A stretch of DNA of 64,000 nucleotides, from positions 1 to 64,000 of the forward strand of contig MJGA01000026.1 in assembly GCA_001910725.1 (NCBI GenBank). Reading direction: 5' to 3'. The DNA comes from Phanerodontia chrysosporium. Its lineage: Eukaryota; Basidiomycota; Agaricomycetes; Polyporales; Phanerochaetaceae. The translations under genes were made by a program, and so were the position numbers. The notes beneath the pieces are model-generated. The model saw nothing but the letters and a program-made list of their open reading frames with translations. It was not told the origin of the DNA and did not search any database. Positions 53,559-64,000 of the stretch are shown here, in pieces. Within the stretch, counting starts at the first letter, position 1. Every line of letters begins with the position of its first letter.

Positions 53559-54329
53559 TTTGTTGAGGTCTTGAGGCTTGAGGACGTTGACGGTGGTGGA
53601 GAGGTCGTCTGCTGCAAACTTGTTGATGGGCGCTCCCTTCCACGCGAGTCTCACGTGAGCACAGGCGCCCATACGACTCCTCTTGAACACGCTTACTGAC
53701 TTGTGACATGGCAGTAAGATTGACCCATCACACTTTCATCAATATCACGTGAGCTACCCGTCACGCTTTGGCAGAGAAAGCAACTCAAACAGATTCTGAC
53801 TCTGCGGCATTACAAGTAAAATTATTGTGCGTAAGCAGAATAATCAAGCAGTCTCAGAGCTACGATCTTGGTTGTCTCGCTTTTGGGCAACAAGTTTAGT
53901 AGCCGAAAGGTAGGCGTTGGACGGGCTGATACCGCCAGCGGCAGAGCTTGCTGTGACTGTCAAGCGCCCCATACCCCTGCCAGCGAGCATCTTCACGTGC
54001 CTGTCACACTTGGTCACATATTGCGGAAAGTGCATTGGGTCAATCTTAATATTTGCGCGTATACTCGGTGACGTACCACGAATTCTCACTACAACGTACA
54101 TGTAGCGATGCAATTATTCATACTACACAGCCTCTCGAGATGCGATAGGCTGTGCTAGAAGAAGCCTCGTACCGTGGACTTGTGCATACGTTGGACATCA
54201 CGCAGGCGATGACATCTATGAAAGCGATGTTCTGGTCACAGCATCAAGGCAGCCAGGCCTCACGCTGGTTTTCTCTGCATAACACTAATAGCAAGTCAGC
54301 GTTCTACTGCCTTTCGACCCGCTTCCGCG
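53559..54329. other. Promoter region of eL8 and flank of the F-box pseudogene
   Basis: About 770 bp. The first 150 bp are probably eL8 5' UTR, although a minus-strand frame at 53690-53559 is open. No other gene is supported. Confidence 0.45.
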
Positions 54330-55611
54330 ATGGCTACCAAGCTCCCCGAAGAGTTGTTTGAACATATCCTTTGGCACGCCTGCGCCTATGGACTTGCGCT
54401 ACCACTCTGTCTGGAGACGAAGATTGCCGTCTCGCTGGTCGGCCAAGAGTGTTGCTACTGGGCTCGCCTGGCTAGGCGCAGGCTCTTCTGCGAGCTTGTC
54501 TTGCGCTCCGCAGATGAGTACGAGCCTGCAAGAACCCACCCCTTCCGGCCTCGACCCGCTCTCGGAGCTCATCATGTCCATACGTGCAGAGTCCACCGGT
54601 CACGGTCGCCCGTGGCTTCACCTCGCCGCGTCGCCGGTTCGCTTCGGGTTGCGCCATTGTTCATATTTCACCGTCGTCATCAATCAGGCCAGAGACGACC
54701 AGCATACCCAGCGCTGGCGCACGCCACAGGAGGCCCTTCCACGGACGCTTCCTGGAGGCGCGCTGCACCTCCTCAAGCTAGTTTTTGACGGCGTGCCCTT
54801 TGCTGACGGGCGTGCGCTCTTAGCTTCCGCATGCTCTCATCCGTCCCGTCACTCGACCTCCTCCGGCTGACGTTTGCCACGGCACCGACGACCGCTGACA
54901 TTTTTGCCCCACCTTGTGGGTGGCGCCTCGGCGGCGTTGTCTCCGAGAGCCTGCTCGCGCTGGCTGCGGGCACCCCGCTGAGCGTGGCCGGCGTACACAC
55001 ACACACACACCGGTGTACATGCTCGATCCAGACGACCACCGCGTGCTGTTGCATCTCCTCAGCATCCTAGTCGGCGCGTGGGCAGTTCCGGCGCCGAACA
55101 CCGGCGCACCGTCGGGCGCATCCGCGACCGCCTCTACGCAGACGGTCCGGAGCAACCCTGCACGTACCCTCTTTTCCTGACCGACGCCCCGAACAGCTGA
55201 CGTGTGCGTGGATCATGCAGGTGCACGGCGCAGAACACGCACGCGGCGGGCGACTGGCGCCTGAGCTCTTCACGCCGGATGCCTCTCCGGGAACGGGCCG
55301 CCTCGCCCCGGTCGCCGTGCGCATCGACGCGATCCGCGTCAGCTGCGTGGACGCCTTTCGCGGACACGGCGCTCGCGCAGCTGGATGGCGCACTGTGGGC
55401 GCGCTTCGCGCAAGCCGAGCGGGGGCTGCCGTGCCCCCGTTTCGTCGAGCTCCTTCTCCCTGCGGGTATCAGTAACAGCGCCCTCGGCATCAGCGATGGT
55501 GCGTTTCGGCTCCTCACTGACGTTGGGAGACTGCACATACGCTGGCTTGAACGGGGATGGCATACCGCCGCTGCCCGCTGGAATGAGACTCAGCGGCCCA
55601 CGAACAGCTGA
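54330..55611 (+). pseudogene. F-box protein paralogue 3, decayed
   Basis: Starts with the family signature (MATKLPEELFEHILWHACAYG, then YWARLARRRLFCELVLRSAD). The frame then changes near 54520-54540 to GLDPLSELIMSIRAES and RTPQEALPRTLPGGALHLLK, and again after about 54820 to SLDLLRLTFATAPTTADIFA. An (AC)8 microsatellite at 54995-55010 lies in the coding body. The C-terminal segment (ALWARFAQAERGLPCPRFVE, then ALGISDGAFRLLTDV) is in yet another frame. At least three shifts relative to the intact gene at 25169-26546, so a pseudogene. Confidence 0.7.
54995..55010 (+). repeat. (AC)8 microsatellite
   Basis: Sixteen bases of pure AC repeat within the decayed F-box copy; a slippage-prone tract consistent with frame loss. 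Confidence 0.95.
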
Positions 55612-56323
55612 ATGGCTTCGCCAGCATCGATATTCTCATCAATATGACTGGTATGTTGTCAAAATGTCCCATTCGCGAACACTCAATCAACCCACAAGCC
55701 GCTATAGGTCTAATGCCGGGAGATGTCAGCCCTAGACTTATCCGCAGCCATTGACGTGACTGTGCTTGCGCGCGATATTCGATTCTTGTTTCGCTCACGG
55801 ATTGGCTACGCCAGTATCGCCGGAATGACTGGGACCCATCACTAGAACACAGCCCGCTCCGGCCCCGCTCTGAGCAACCCGGGGTCGCGCCGCATCGAAG
55901 GGTATCCGTACGGTTCGTGAAGATATGACGCATGAAGAACATCGGTCGCCTTGCGGTATACCATTTCGCTCCAAGTGCGCAATGTCGAATTGATGCGCCG
56001 TCTGACGCTCTTGTTTGGGCTTGATCAGCCCGAAGCCTACACCACAAGCAGTGCACTGTTGATCCCGCTGATGTTTCACGCGCTGTCTCTTGACGACTCC
56101 GTCTCCCTGCGGTGCCGCGCCTCGACATCATGATACTCGTATAAAACACCATGCGTTTCCAGCGACCCTCTCTCACCCCTTTGCTCTGGGCGACCTCACC
56201 ACGGCTCTGACTTTATTATACTTGAGCTCCTAATCACGAGTGGCTGGTCCACTTTGTGCACTTCCTCGTATACTCTCTCTGACCATCGCAACCCATAGTG
56301 ACGCCTGCTGAACGACCAGAACA
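55612..56323. other. Intergenic region
   Basis: About 710 bp. ORFs on both strands lack coding features. The right part is presumed promoter of the next gene. Confidence 0.4.
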
Positions 56324-57390
56324 ATGCTGAAGACAACCGCTGCTACGACCTCGCGTGCTGCTCGTCGGCAGAATGCACCCCGGGCGCTTCAGCTTTCGTA
56401 CACAGCCCAGAAAGCGTCTGAGTACTCGCTGCAGTCCCCCTTGCGAGATGGCGCATTCATGCAGGTTAGCGCAAGGTGCGACAGCGTCTGTACTCGCGGA
56501 AGCCCCACGTACTCAGTCGGTCATTCAGGCCAACTCCGCCCCCTGCGGCATCTCCGTGGATCCCCTTTCCCACCCCAAGCTCGCCCTTCTTGCAGAGCCC
56601 GCACCAGCGCATGGCAAACCTGACAGCATGCCTCACCTTCAGCAAGCCCGGCGAGGTGCTCTACCCCTCGTTGGGCCAGGTAGCCACCGCGGCGCAGCAC
56701 ATCTCGACGTTCCTCGACCTCTACCGCGTGCGCGCGTCCGAGGACGCGCACCTCGCACACGTCAAGTCCCCGACCTCGACGGGAGGCGCGCCGTGGGCGC
56801 CGCTTGCGCCGCCGAGCACCCCGCCGCCGCGCCGCCGGCGGGGCACGCTCCGGCGCAGCCGCTCGCTGAGCGACCTGGAGCGCGGCGTCGCGGTGACGTC
56901 CGACGCGGTGCACGCCCCGGGCGCGCGGCGCGCAGCGACGCTCGAGGACCGGCCGCCGCACGGGCGCGCGCCGCTCTTTTGCGCCGGCGCTGCCGACAGC
57001 AACGCACGGCGCACGGCCGAGGCCCGCCGCCGCCTCCCCGTCGGCCCGCGCGCGGCGCCGCCGGACGCGCCTCTTCCGTCGCCGCCGCCGCCGAGCGCGC
57101 TCCTGCGTGTCAAGTCGCCGCCGCCGCCAGTGATGGTTGCGCCGCACGCGGCGGTCGTTGTGCCCCAGCGGAGCGCACACGCGCGGTTTGCGACAGTCCC
57201 GCCGGGCAATCGCCGCGTGCTGCGCTCGCCGCAGGCCCCGTACTGGCTCAAGAGTGCGCGGACGGGCGGGGCGCCGCCGAAGACGCCACGCACGGTGCGC
57301 CGTGAGCGCAGGCAGGGATGGGGTGGGACGCGGGTCATGGGAGGCATCGGCCCAGCTGCTCAAAGGCGGAAGGAAGGAAACATAGCTTGA
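56324..57390 (+). CDS. Ser/Pro/Arg-rich protein, unknown
   Basis: Two exons: 56324-56464 (MLKTTAATTSRAARRQ, ASEYSLQSPLRDGAFMQ) and 56596-57390. The 131-bp GT-AG intron is phase 0 and the join reads GAFMQSPHQRMANLT. About 312 residues. A short ordered segment (CLTFSKPGEVLYPSLGQVA, AQHISTFLDLYRVRA) is followed by a basic, Pro/Ala/Arg-rich disordered tail with phosphosite-like RRSRSLSDLERG. GC content is very high. Not recognised. The ordered segment may be an interaction module. Confidence 0.6.
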
Positions 57391-58481
57391 CGGATTACGC
57401 TCATGTAACTGTAACGTCGACGTCTTGCAGCTAATGGCAAAACTCGTGCGTCGAGAATAAACAATTCGCACTTGAAATCGCCACCTCGGCATACCCAGGA
57501 GAGTAGGTAGGCGCGAATCGGTATAATAGTGATGAATGGTAGCAGTGTGCTTTGTCCCTGTATCTACGCAGGCAGGAACGTCCCCCAGAGCCGATGCGCC
57601 ACAGGGCGTGTGCGCGGCGCGGCTATAGCTGCACTGTGTGCAGGGGGCATGCATGCTCCTCGCCGCTGATGAGCCTGCCCCGCCTTCTCCTGCTCCTGTT
57701 TCCCGTCCGCGGCATCATGTCTGCGGCTTTGATCCGCAGTGGTGGCCGCAACATATGCGCACTCTGCGCGCCCAAGGACGTGTCGCTTGACGCCCTCGTG
57801 CGGGAAGGCCGTCATGCCAGGGGTGTGGTCAGCAACAGCGCGTTCGTGGGGTGCATGCACAGGACTGCCAGGCGCATAAGCATGCACCCGACGGCGGGCC
57901 GTGACCGTGGCACGGTGTCGGAATGTGCGCAATGCCGGGGGTGCGCTCGCCGTGCACTGGGTGTGCGACGCTGCACGCGGGGCGTAACTTTGACGTCTGC
58001 ACTTTCTTGCAGTGAACCTTCGGAATGTTGAGACGTTGAAGCTTGAAAGAGCAGTGCATGCAGACAAATTGTGTACATTCGCTCAACGAACTATATGACA
58101 CGCAGAGGCCAAGCAAGGCATCAAGCCTCGCAGCAGTACCAACTTGGGACGTAGCAGAGTACATATTTGGTCCAGACGGAGGCTGTGGTACATTCGCAGA
58201 TCGTACAAGTATTTGGGTCAGGAAGCATCACAGACAAGCAGAGCAGGATGGTGGAATTAGTGAATGCCCAAGGGATCGAGACCGCACGATGCGCAAATCT
58301 CATCATCGAAGCGAAGGCTTGCACAGATAGGGGAGATGGGGCATAGTGGAGGCAAGGGAGAGCATATACATATTGGTCGTCGTCGCCGGCGCAGCCCGTC
58401 AGGCACTAGGGCCTGCAGACGACGCGAGGCGGCGTCGACGAGGAGCCAGACGTTTCTGTGGTTGCTTTTCTGTATAGGCGA
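57391..58481. other. Intergenic region
   Basis: About 1.1 kb. Long frames on both strands (for example 57552-58031 plus) are Cys/Arg-rich and look like chance ORFs. Includes the 3' flanks of two converging genes. Confidence 0.4.
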
Positions 58482-61400
58482 TCACATAGCAGCCAAGGGC
58501 GCGCGGGCGAGCGCAGGCCGCGCGTTCGACGCCCTGCCGCGGGGGCGGGGTCGGGAGATGCGCAGGGACGCATTCGGACTGCGGCACACCATCAGCCCCG
58601 CTGACACTCTTGGCGAAGCCGCAGACGGACATACCTCGTGATCGTCCCGGCATTCTCCTTCGCGCGCGCGGAGCTCGTGCTCGCCTTGCTCGTGCCCGTG
58701 CTGCTCTTCGCGGTGCCGCTGCCGCTGCTCGCCTTCGCGCCGTTGCGCTTCGACCAGCCGAGTGCGGCGCGGCGCGTGCTCGACGTCACGCGCGGGCGCG
58801 GGAGGCCGTTCGCGTCCTTGCCCGCGCCCGCGGGCTTCTGCGCGGCGGGTTTCGGGGCGGGCGACGGCGCGGCGTTCGGCGCGGATGGCAGCGAGAAGAC
58901 GGGCATGTTGGGGTTGATGGAAATGTCGCGCAGTGGCGCCGGCGCCGGCGCACGCGGCGACGCGAAGGGCTTGCTCTGGGGTGGCGGGCAGGGCTGCTGC
59001 TCTTGCGACGCGGTGGAGATCCGGCGCGGGCGCACTGGGTACGGGACTGCGCGCGAGGACGTGCGCGAGCGGACGCGGTGGACGAGCAGCTCCGAGGAGA
59101 GCGGTCCGTAGCTCTTCTGCGAGTGCTCGAGCATCGCCTGCATCCCTGTCCGAGTCCGAGGGGGCTCAAACGCTGCGGGAGTGCACATGAGTACCGACGG
59201 CGACCGACACGCTGGTCCGGCGTACACTCACATTGCAAGGCGAATGTTGAAAAGGGCGTGTCAGACCACATCTTCCTGCTTTCAGTGACGGTCACCTCGA
59301 CTTCGTTCTTGAGCGCATAGTACCTGCGCAAAGTCACGATCCCGCGCTCGTCGTCCCAGTCGCTCACAGAGCCGGCGTCGGGGTCGACGATGTACACAGA
59401 GTCGGTCTGTGGCAGCGAACCGTCTTTGAGCACCGTCATGTCCTGACCGACGGTGAGATTCGTCGAAGAGTGCGCGGGCGACGGCGAGCTGCAGTAGACG
59501 CCGCACTCCTCCTCGATCGTCTCGTAGACGGACGACCGCGAGATGCGCACCGAGGACATGCGTCTGCGATGGCCTGCGCCGCGTGCCCGCATGCGCATCG
59601 TGCGCGAACGCGCGATGCCACTGGACGGGATTGTCGGGGCGGTGAGCAGGTTGTTGAGCTGCCCGATGTCGATACTGGACTGCGAACCACTGGAGATCGA
59701 CGAGCTGTCTGAGGCCGAGAGCGGCGGAGTCTCGCCGCCAGAACTTGACACGGTGTTCGAGCGGGCACGGCCGGCGGGTCCAGGACGCGAGAATACCCTT
59801 GTAGTTTCCACTATATTTTTGTGAGAACATAGTTCAAGGCTATTGGGACTGAAGGCTTACGAGATGCGATGATTTCCTCCCCTTGCGCCATGAGCGCGCT
59901 CTCCTCGAGGCTCTGGCGTTCAAGAAGGCCTCGCCCAGCTTTGATCATTCGCTCTGCACCGAATTGGTACGATGACGTTGAGGCGATAGATGGCTTCGGG
60001 GCGACAGCCTTGTCCGGGGAGAACTTGGAGAACCGGTCAACAACATTGGAGGGGAGTTCGTCGGGGCCTTCATTGTACTGCAGAACCCTCGCGAGGTGCT
60101 GGAGCGCGGTGTGCTTCTTGCGCTCCTTGCGGCAAAGCTCGATGCATGGCGAGTCGTCGATGCGCGAGTCCACCGAACGACGGCGGACGTGGCCGCCACC
60201 GAGCATCTGCAGAACGTTCAGAATACAGAAGAACCCACAGATTAACGGGACTCACAGTGATCATCGTGTCCTCGTCCTTGGCAACGGAATGCGTGCTCGT
60301 GACGCTCATCATCGATATCGGCCTGAACTGGTTAAGCCGCGAGAACGTGAGATGGCTCGGCTGCGAAAGGTCGAACTCGAACACGTCGTCTGACGCCTCG
60401 TACGAGGTCGGAACACCGGTCTTGCCGAAGATGGAGTCGGTGACCCCGGTGCCCTGCTCTGCATCGAAGAGCGAGTCGTAGGGCATGGCGCGGTCGCCGT
60501 AGGGCTCGCTGATGTCAGAGTACCGCTTGCACGCGTCCTGGTCGCTGAACGCACTACCGGTGGGCGACGCTGAGATAGAGGGAAGGGGCATTCCGTAGTC
60601 CATCCTGTCGAACATCTTGTCTCCGAGGCCGGGCCGCGCGCAGCTGCCCATGGAGAAATCACCACTGAAGAGCGAGTCGCCCGACGGCTGCTGGCGGTGG
60701 CGGGCCCACGACGAGCGATTGCCCGCTGCTGGTGCGTGAGGCTGAGCCACAGAGTTCGTGCTCGCGTTGGAGTCGTTTCTGCGATGTCCACCGCCGTTGC
60801 GGTTGTACAAACTGATGGGTGGGTAGCTGGTACGGACCGAGAAGTTTGACTCGTTGCGGCGGTGCCCGCGAGCCGCGCCGGGGCGGAAGTAGAAGCTAGA
60901 GGCGTCGCTATCGACGCGCTGACGCTGCTGGCCCTTCTTCAGGAACGAGAAGGTATCGTCGACAGTTGAGGACATTGCAAAGGACATGTCGTCGCCAGTG
61001 GACACCGGGCGGCTCGAAGCGTACCCAAAGGGGTCGGGGGCACCAGCATTGACGACAGCGCCATAGGAAGACACAGACGCGAAGCTAAACGACGAGTCAT
61101 ACCGACTGTGCCAGGGCTTGGGAGCACCCGGCGGTGGATAGAATGCAGGCCGGTTCGGGTGGAATTCGAAGCCCCTTCGCACCTCCTCGAAGGACTCGAA
61201 GCCCTTGAAGCTCAGCTCAGAACTGTTCCTCGAGTGGGACGAGATGGTTGACAAGTTGAGAGAATCGCGAGCACCGCGCTTCGAGCTCGAAATAGAACTA
61301 ACTCGCGCGCGGGCCTCCAGCTTCGCCGCTGCCTGGGCACGAGCAACAATCGAGTCGACCACCGACGTATCATCCTCGTAAACCTTGCCTAGAATTGACT

Positions 61401-64000
61401 TGAGCACGGAGCTGTCGCTTTCGAGTGCCGACGAGTGCGATGGCGAGCGCGAGTGCGAGACTGGTGGTATGATGTCCGACAGCGTTAGAGGCCTCTCCTC
61501 TACGCTCTCATCGAGGGCGTCGGGAATCGATGGTTTGCCGCCGAACTTGAAACTTCGGTTTAGCTTCCCGTCCGACTCCTTGGACCGCATCGTGCTTCGG
61601 CTGCTCTTCACGCTGTAGGGCCGACAAAGCTCCTCTTCGCACTCTGCGAGGAGGTGGTCGATGGTATCGGACTCCGTTGAGAGACGGTAGGACTGCTCAG
61701 CAGCGTGCTCGAGCTCGAAGCTCGAGAGCTCAGACTCGCATTCTGAAGGGGGACAGTATCCTTGTCAGGAGTCTCGCGGTGCTCGAGCCTGAGCGCAGGG
61801 AGGCGGGGCTCCTCTTGGTGGAAGAGGTCGGCACCAAGCTTCAGCCCGTACGAGATGTCTGCAGGTGTTCGGAATGCGTTCTCAAGCTGCTCAACGAAGC
61901 TGAGGCGGTCTGAAGCTCCAGACTCATTCAGCAAGCGTAATTCACCGGTAAAGTCAAAAGACTTCTTCGTATCGTCCTCGTCAGAGCCAGAGCCATCGCC
62001 TTCGTCTAGGCCAGCCTCGTGATCGTCCGCGTCAAGCAGCGTGGCGCGAAATACAGGCGTCCTGTCTCCAGATTCGGTCTCGTCTTCAGGTTCAGGCAGT
62101 GCAGCAAAAGGAGGAAGACCCGGCGAAGGAGCACGATCGCGGCGCTTGTAGGTCAGCATATGGTCGAACGACTCCGTGTCTTCATCGACGTCCTCGTCGC
62201 TTTGGCCAGACATTATGTCCTCGAGATCGGCTGTAATATCAAAGTCAAGATTGTGCATGCCAGCCAGAGGTTCTGAACGATCGAGCGTACCAGCCAGACC
62301 GAGGCTCATCAAACTGTCCCGCGACAACGTTGCACCAGTATCGCAGATAACCGACAAGACGGATGTCCGATCCACAGGCTTTGGGCGACGCCGTGCGGTA
62401 GGCGTCGGCGATGGCGGTGCAGCATCGTCGTAACCCAGGTCGACCGACAGAGCCTTGCCCGTCCTGGAGACAGCCTCCGAGCCGAACGTCTGTGAGGAAG
62501 CGACGGCAGGCACCGGCGGGACCTGAGCCGGAGTCGAGGCGGCCGAGGGCAGCTGCTCCACAGACGGCGCGCGTTGCTGCGCGGCGGGCTTCAGCGGCTG
62601 GAACGCTGCCGCTACGCTCGCCTCCTCAGGCGCAGGCGTGACAGTGCGGCGGTGCGTCGGGCGAGACGCCTTGACGGTATCCTGGGCCGCGGCCTCCTGC
62701 TTCGGCGAGACCTGCCAGTTCAGCTCGTGCCACGGCGCGATCTGCTGGCCGATGAGCATGCGGCGCGCCTCGGCTGGGTCCATCGCCTGCTGGCGCGAGG
62801 CAGGCGCGGCGGGATTGGAGTGTGCGCGGGTGATCTGGCCGTACGGGCGCAGCGAGCGGAGCGAAGCGAAGCTGTCGCGCTCTGCGAGCAGCGGTGCGTC
62901 ATGTTCCTTGTCGAATGTGCACTTCTTGGTCTTGAGCGGGCTGTCCTCACTACCCCTGCGGAGGGACATGAGCGAAGGCGAGCCTTTGATGCTCGCTGGC
63001 GTGGCCTCAAGGTCCAGACGATTGATCAAGGACGCAAGATCATTGGTTGCAGCATCCAGGATCGACAGTACACCTGGCACGATAAACCGTATTAGTATAC
63101 TGTCCCAGACTGAGGGATAAAATACCGACCATCGGCGTCATCCATGATGGCCTTCGGGCGCATCTTCCCAAGGAGCTGCTCAGACACGGGACGAGGGCGA
63201 GGACGCTTCACAGGCGTCCCATCGGAAGGAGCATCATCTTCGCTGTGCCCGTTGGTCGTCGCCGCCTCGGCTGCGATGACGGTGGGTGGACACTCTTCAG
63301 CACTGCCGATGCTCTGTGGAGAGCTCCCCTTCGCAGCATCACGGATCTCAGGGAAGATATCAATGACCGGCGTGCGACGGCGCCCATCGCCACTGCGCCT
63401 GCTGTCCTTCGCGCCGGGGGCATTGCGGCGCTCCTGGCGTTCGCGGCGCTGGCGATCGCGCGTGCCCTGGAGGCACTCCTCGTCCCAGCGCACAGAGACA
63501 GAGCTCGTCGAACTGCGCGGCGAGCGCGTCGAGTACGCAGAGACGCTCCCGCCGGAGGCAGTCGACGGCGGGCGGAGCGAGGAGCCCGTGCTCGAGTGAG
63601 AGTATGCGGACGACGGGCGGCCCTGCGGCGCAATGGGCAGGTGCGCAGACGAGTCGAGCATGGAGAGGCGCGCGTTTGCGAGCGCGTACAGGCCGTTCGT
63701 CGTGGGAGGGCTCGACGTCACTGGCGTGCCGGCGCGCGACGAAGCGGACGAGACGCGGCTACTCGTCGAGCGCACCGTGCCGAGGCGCAGCGAGCCGGGG
63801 ATGAGGCCGCCGAGCGAGAGCATGCTCGGCTTCTTGTTGATGCCTGCGGGCAGCGGAGGCATAGGGACCTCGAGCGTGCTGGGCCTGCACCCCTCGAAGC
63901 TACTCGTGGGCTGCGTGTCCCCATGGTGTCGCCCTTTCGCTTCTCCTTGGCCTTCTTCTTGCTCTTGGGCTTGATTGTGGCGGCGGTGCCGTTGGTATCG
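58482..64000 (-). CDS. Very large Ser-rich, mostly disordered protein (N-terminus outside window)
   Basis: Seven exons join in frame: 64000-63130, 63073-61835, 61742-60256, 60206-59861, 59810-59232, 59172-58635 and 58578-58482. They give at least 1,718 residues with the start beyond the right edge. Phases were checked for each join. Ser/Thr/Pro-rich segments (RPSSAYSHSSTGSSLRPPST) alternate with short conserved-looking blocks: LSILDAATNDLASLINRLDL, CIELCRKERKKHTALQHLAR, HLLAECEEELCRPYS, YYALKNEVEVTVTESRKMW. Many RRNDSN/RRNES-type sites suggest phosphorylation. The C-terminus is Arg-rich. No enzyme domain is seen; a cytoskeletal or polarity scaffold is one guess. The family is not recognised. 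Confidence 0.7.

Noticed and set aside
57552..58067. Overlapping plus and minus ORFs of about 160 codons
   Set aside because: Cys/Arg-rich chance frames in GC-rich intergenic DNA; no introns, motifs or plausible start context.

Overview
The window is nuclear DNA of a filamentous basidiomycete, most likely an Agaricomycete. Host genes are broken by many 50-60 bp introns with GTRNGT donors, a chromodomain Ty3/gypsy lineage is abundant, and the host genes are of fungal type (GCN2, CHK1, P450, ribosomal protein eL8, initiator tRNA). Protein-level names come from motifs read by eye; no database search was possible.

Layout. 1-5024 (minus): right-hand part of a Ty3/gypsy element (A) with 5' LTR, primer site, an extra ORF before gag, gag, and pol running off the left edge. 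5258-5705: a related solo LTR pointing the other way. 5910-13674 (plus): a complete Ty3/gypsy chromovirus (B), 531-bp LTRs, 5-bp target duplication, and a spliced antisense gene with a Zn2Cys6 cluster between pol and the 3' LTR; it sits inside a decayed RecQ-like helicase gene. 14993-26546: host genes: WW-WW-MyTH4-RhoGAP protein, cytochrome P450, CHK1 kinase, and two F-box paralogues (one frameshifted). 27139-40494: a Ty1/copia element (C, minus) whose single gag-pol ORF is split by a complete nested Ty3/gypsy element (D, plus, 31027-39126). 40580-64000: host genes: a small helical protein, GCN2, initiator tRNA-Met, a small glycine-rich protein, ribosomal protein eL8, a decayed third F-box copy, an unknown Ser/Pro-rich protein, and a very large Ser-rich protein running off the right edge.

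How the parts work together. The three gypsy elements share a design. The primer-binding site lies exactly two bases after the 5' LTR and is a 10-11 nt perfect complement of the predicted 5' end of the element's own RNA, 33-34 bp after the start of a TATATAA box. This is Tf1-type self-priming. Pol overlaps gag in the -1 frame, with textbook slippery heptamers in A (GGGTTTT) and D (GGATTTT). Element D adds a complete C-terminal dUTPase after the chromodomain, and a 1.3-kb leader without a single ATG in any frame that holds an 813-nt ORF. Element A has a comparable ATG-poor leader and pre-gag ORF. The copia element instead carries a primer site for the anticodon arm of initiator tRNA-Met, and a gene for that tRNA is present at 48248-48319.

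The most novel-looking items are the ATG-less pre-gag ORFs, the antisense spliced Zn-cluster gene inside element B, and the chromodomain-dUTPase fusion in element D.
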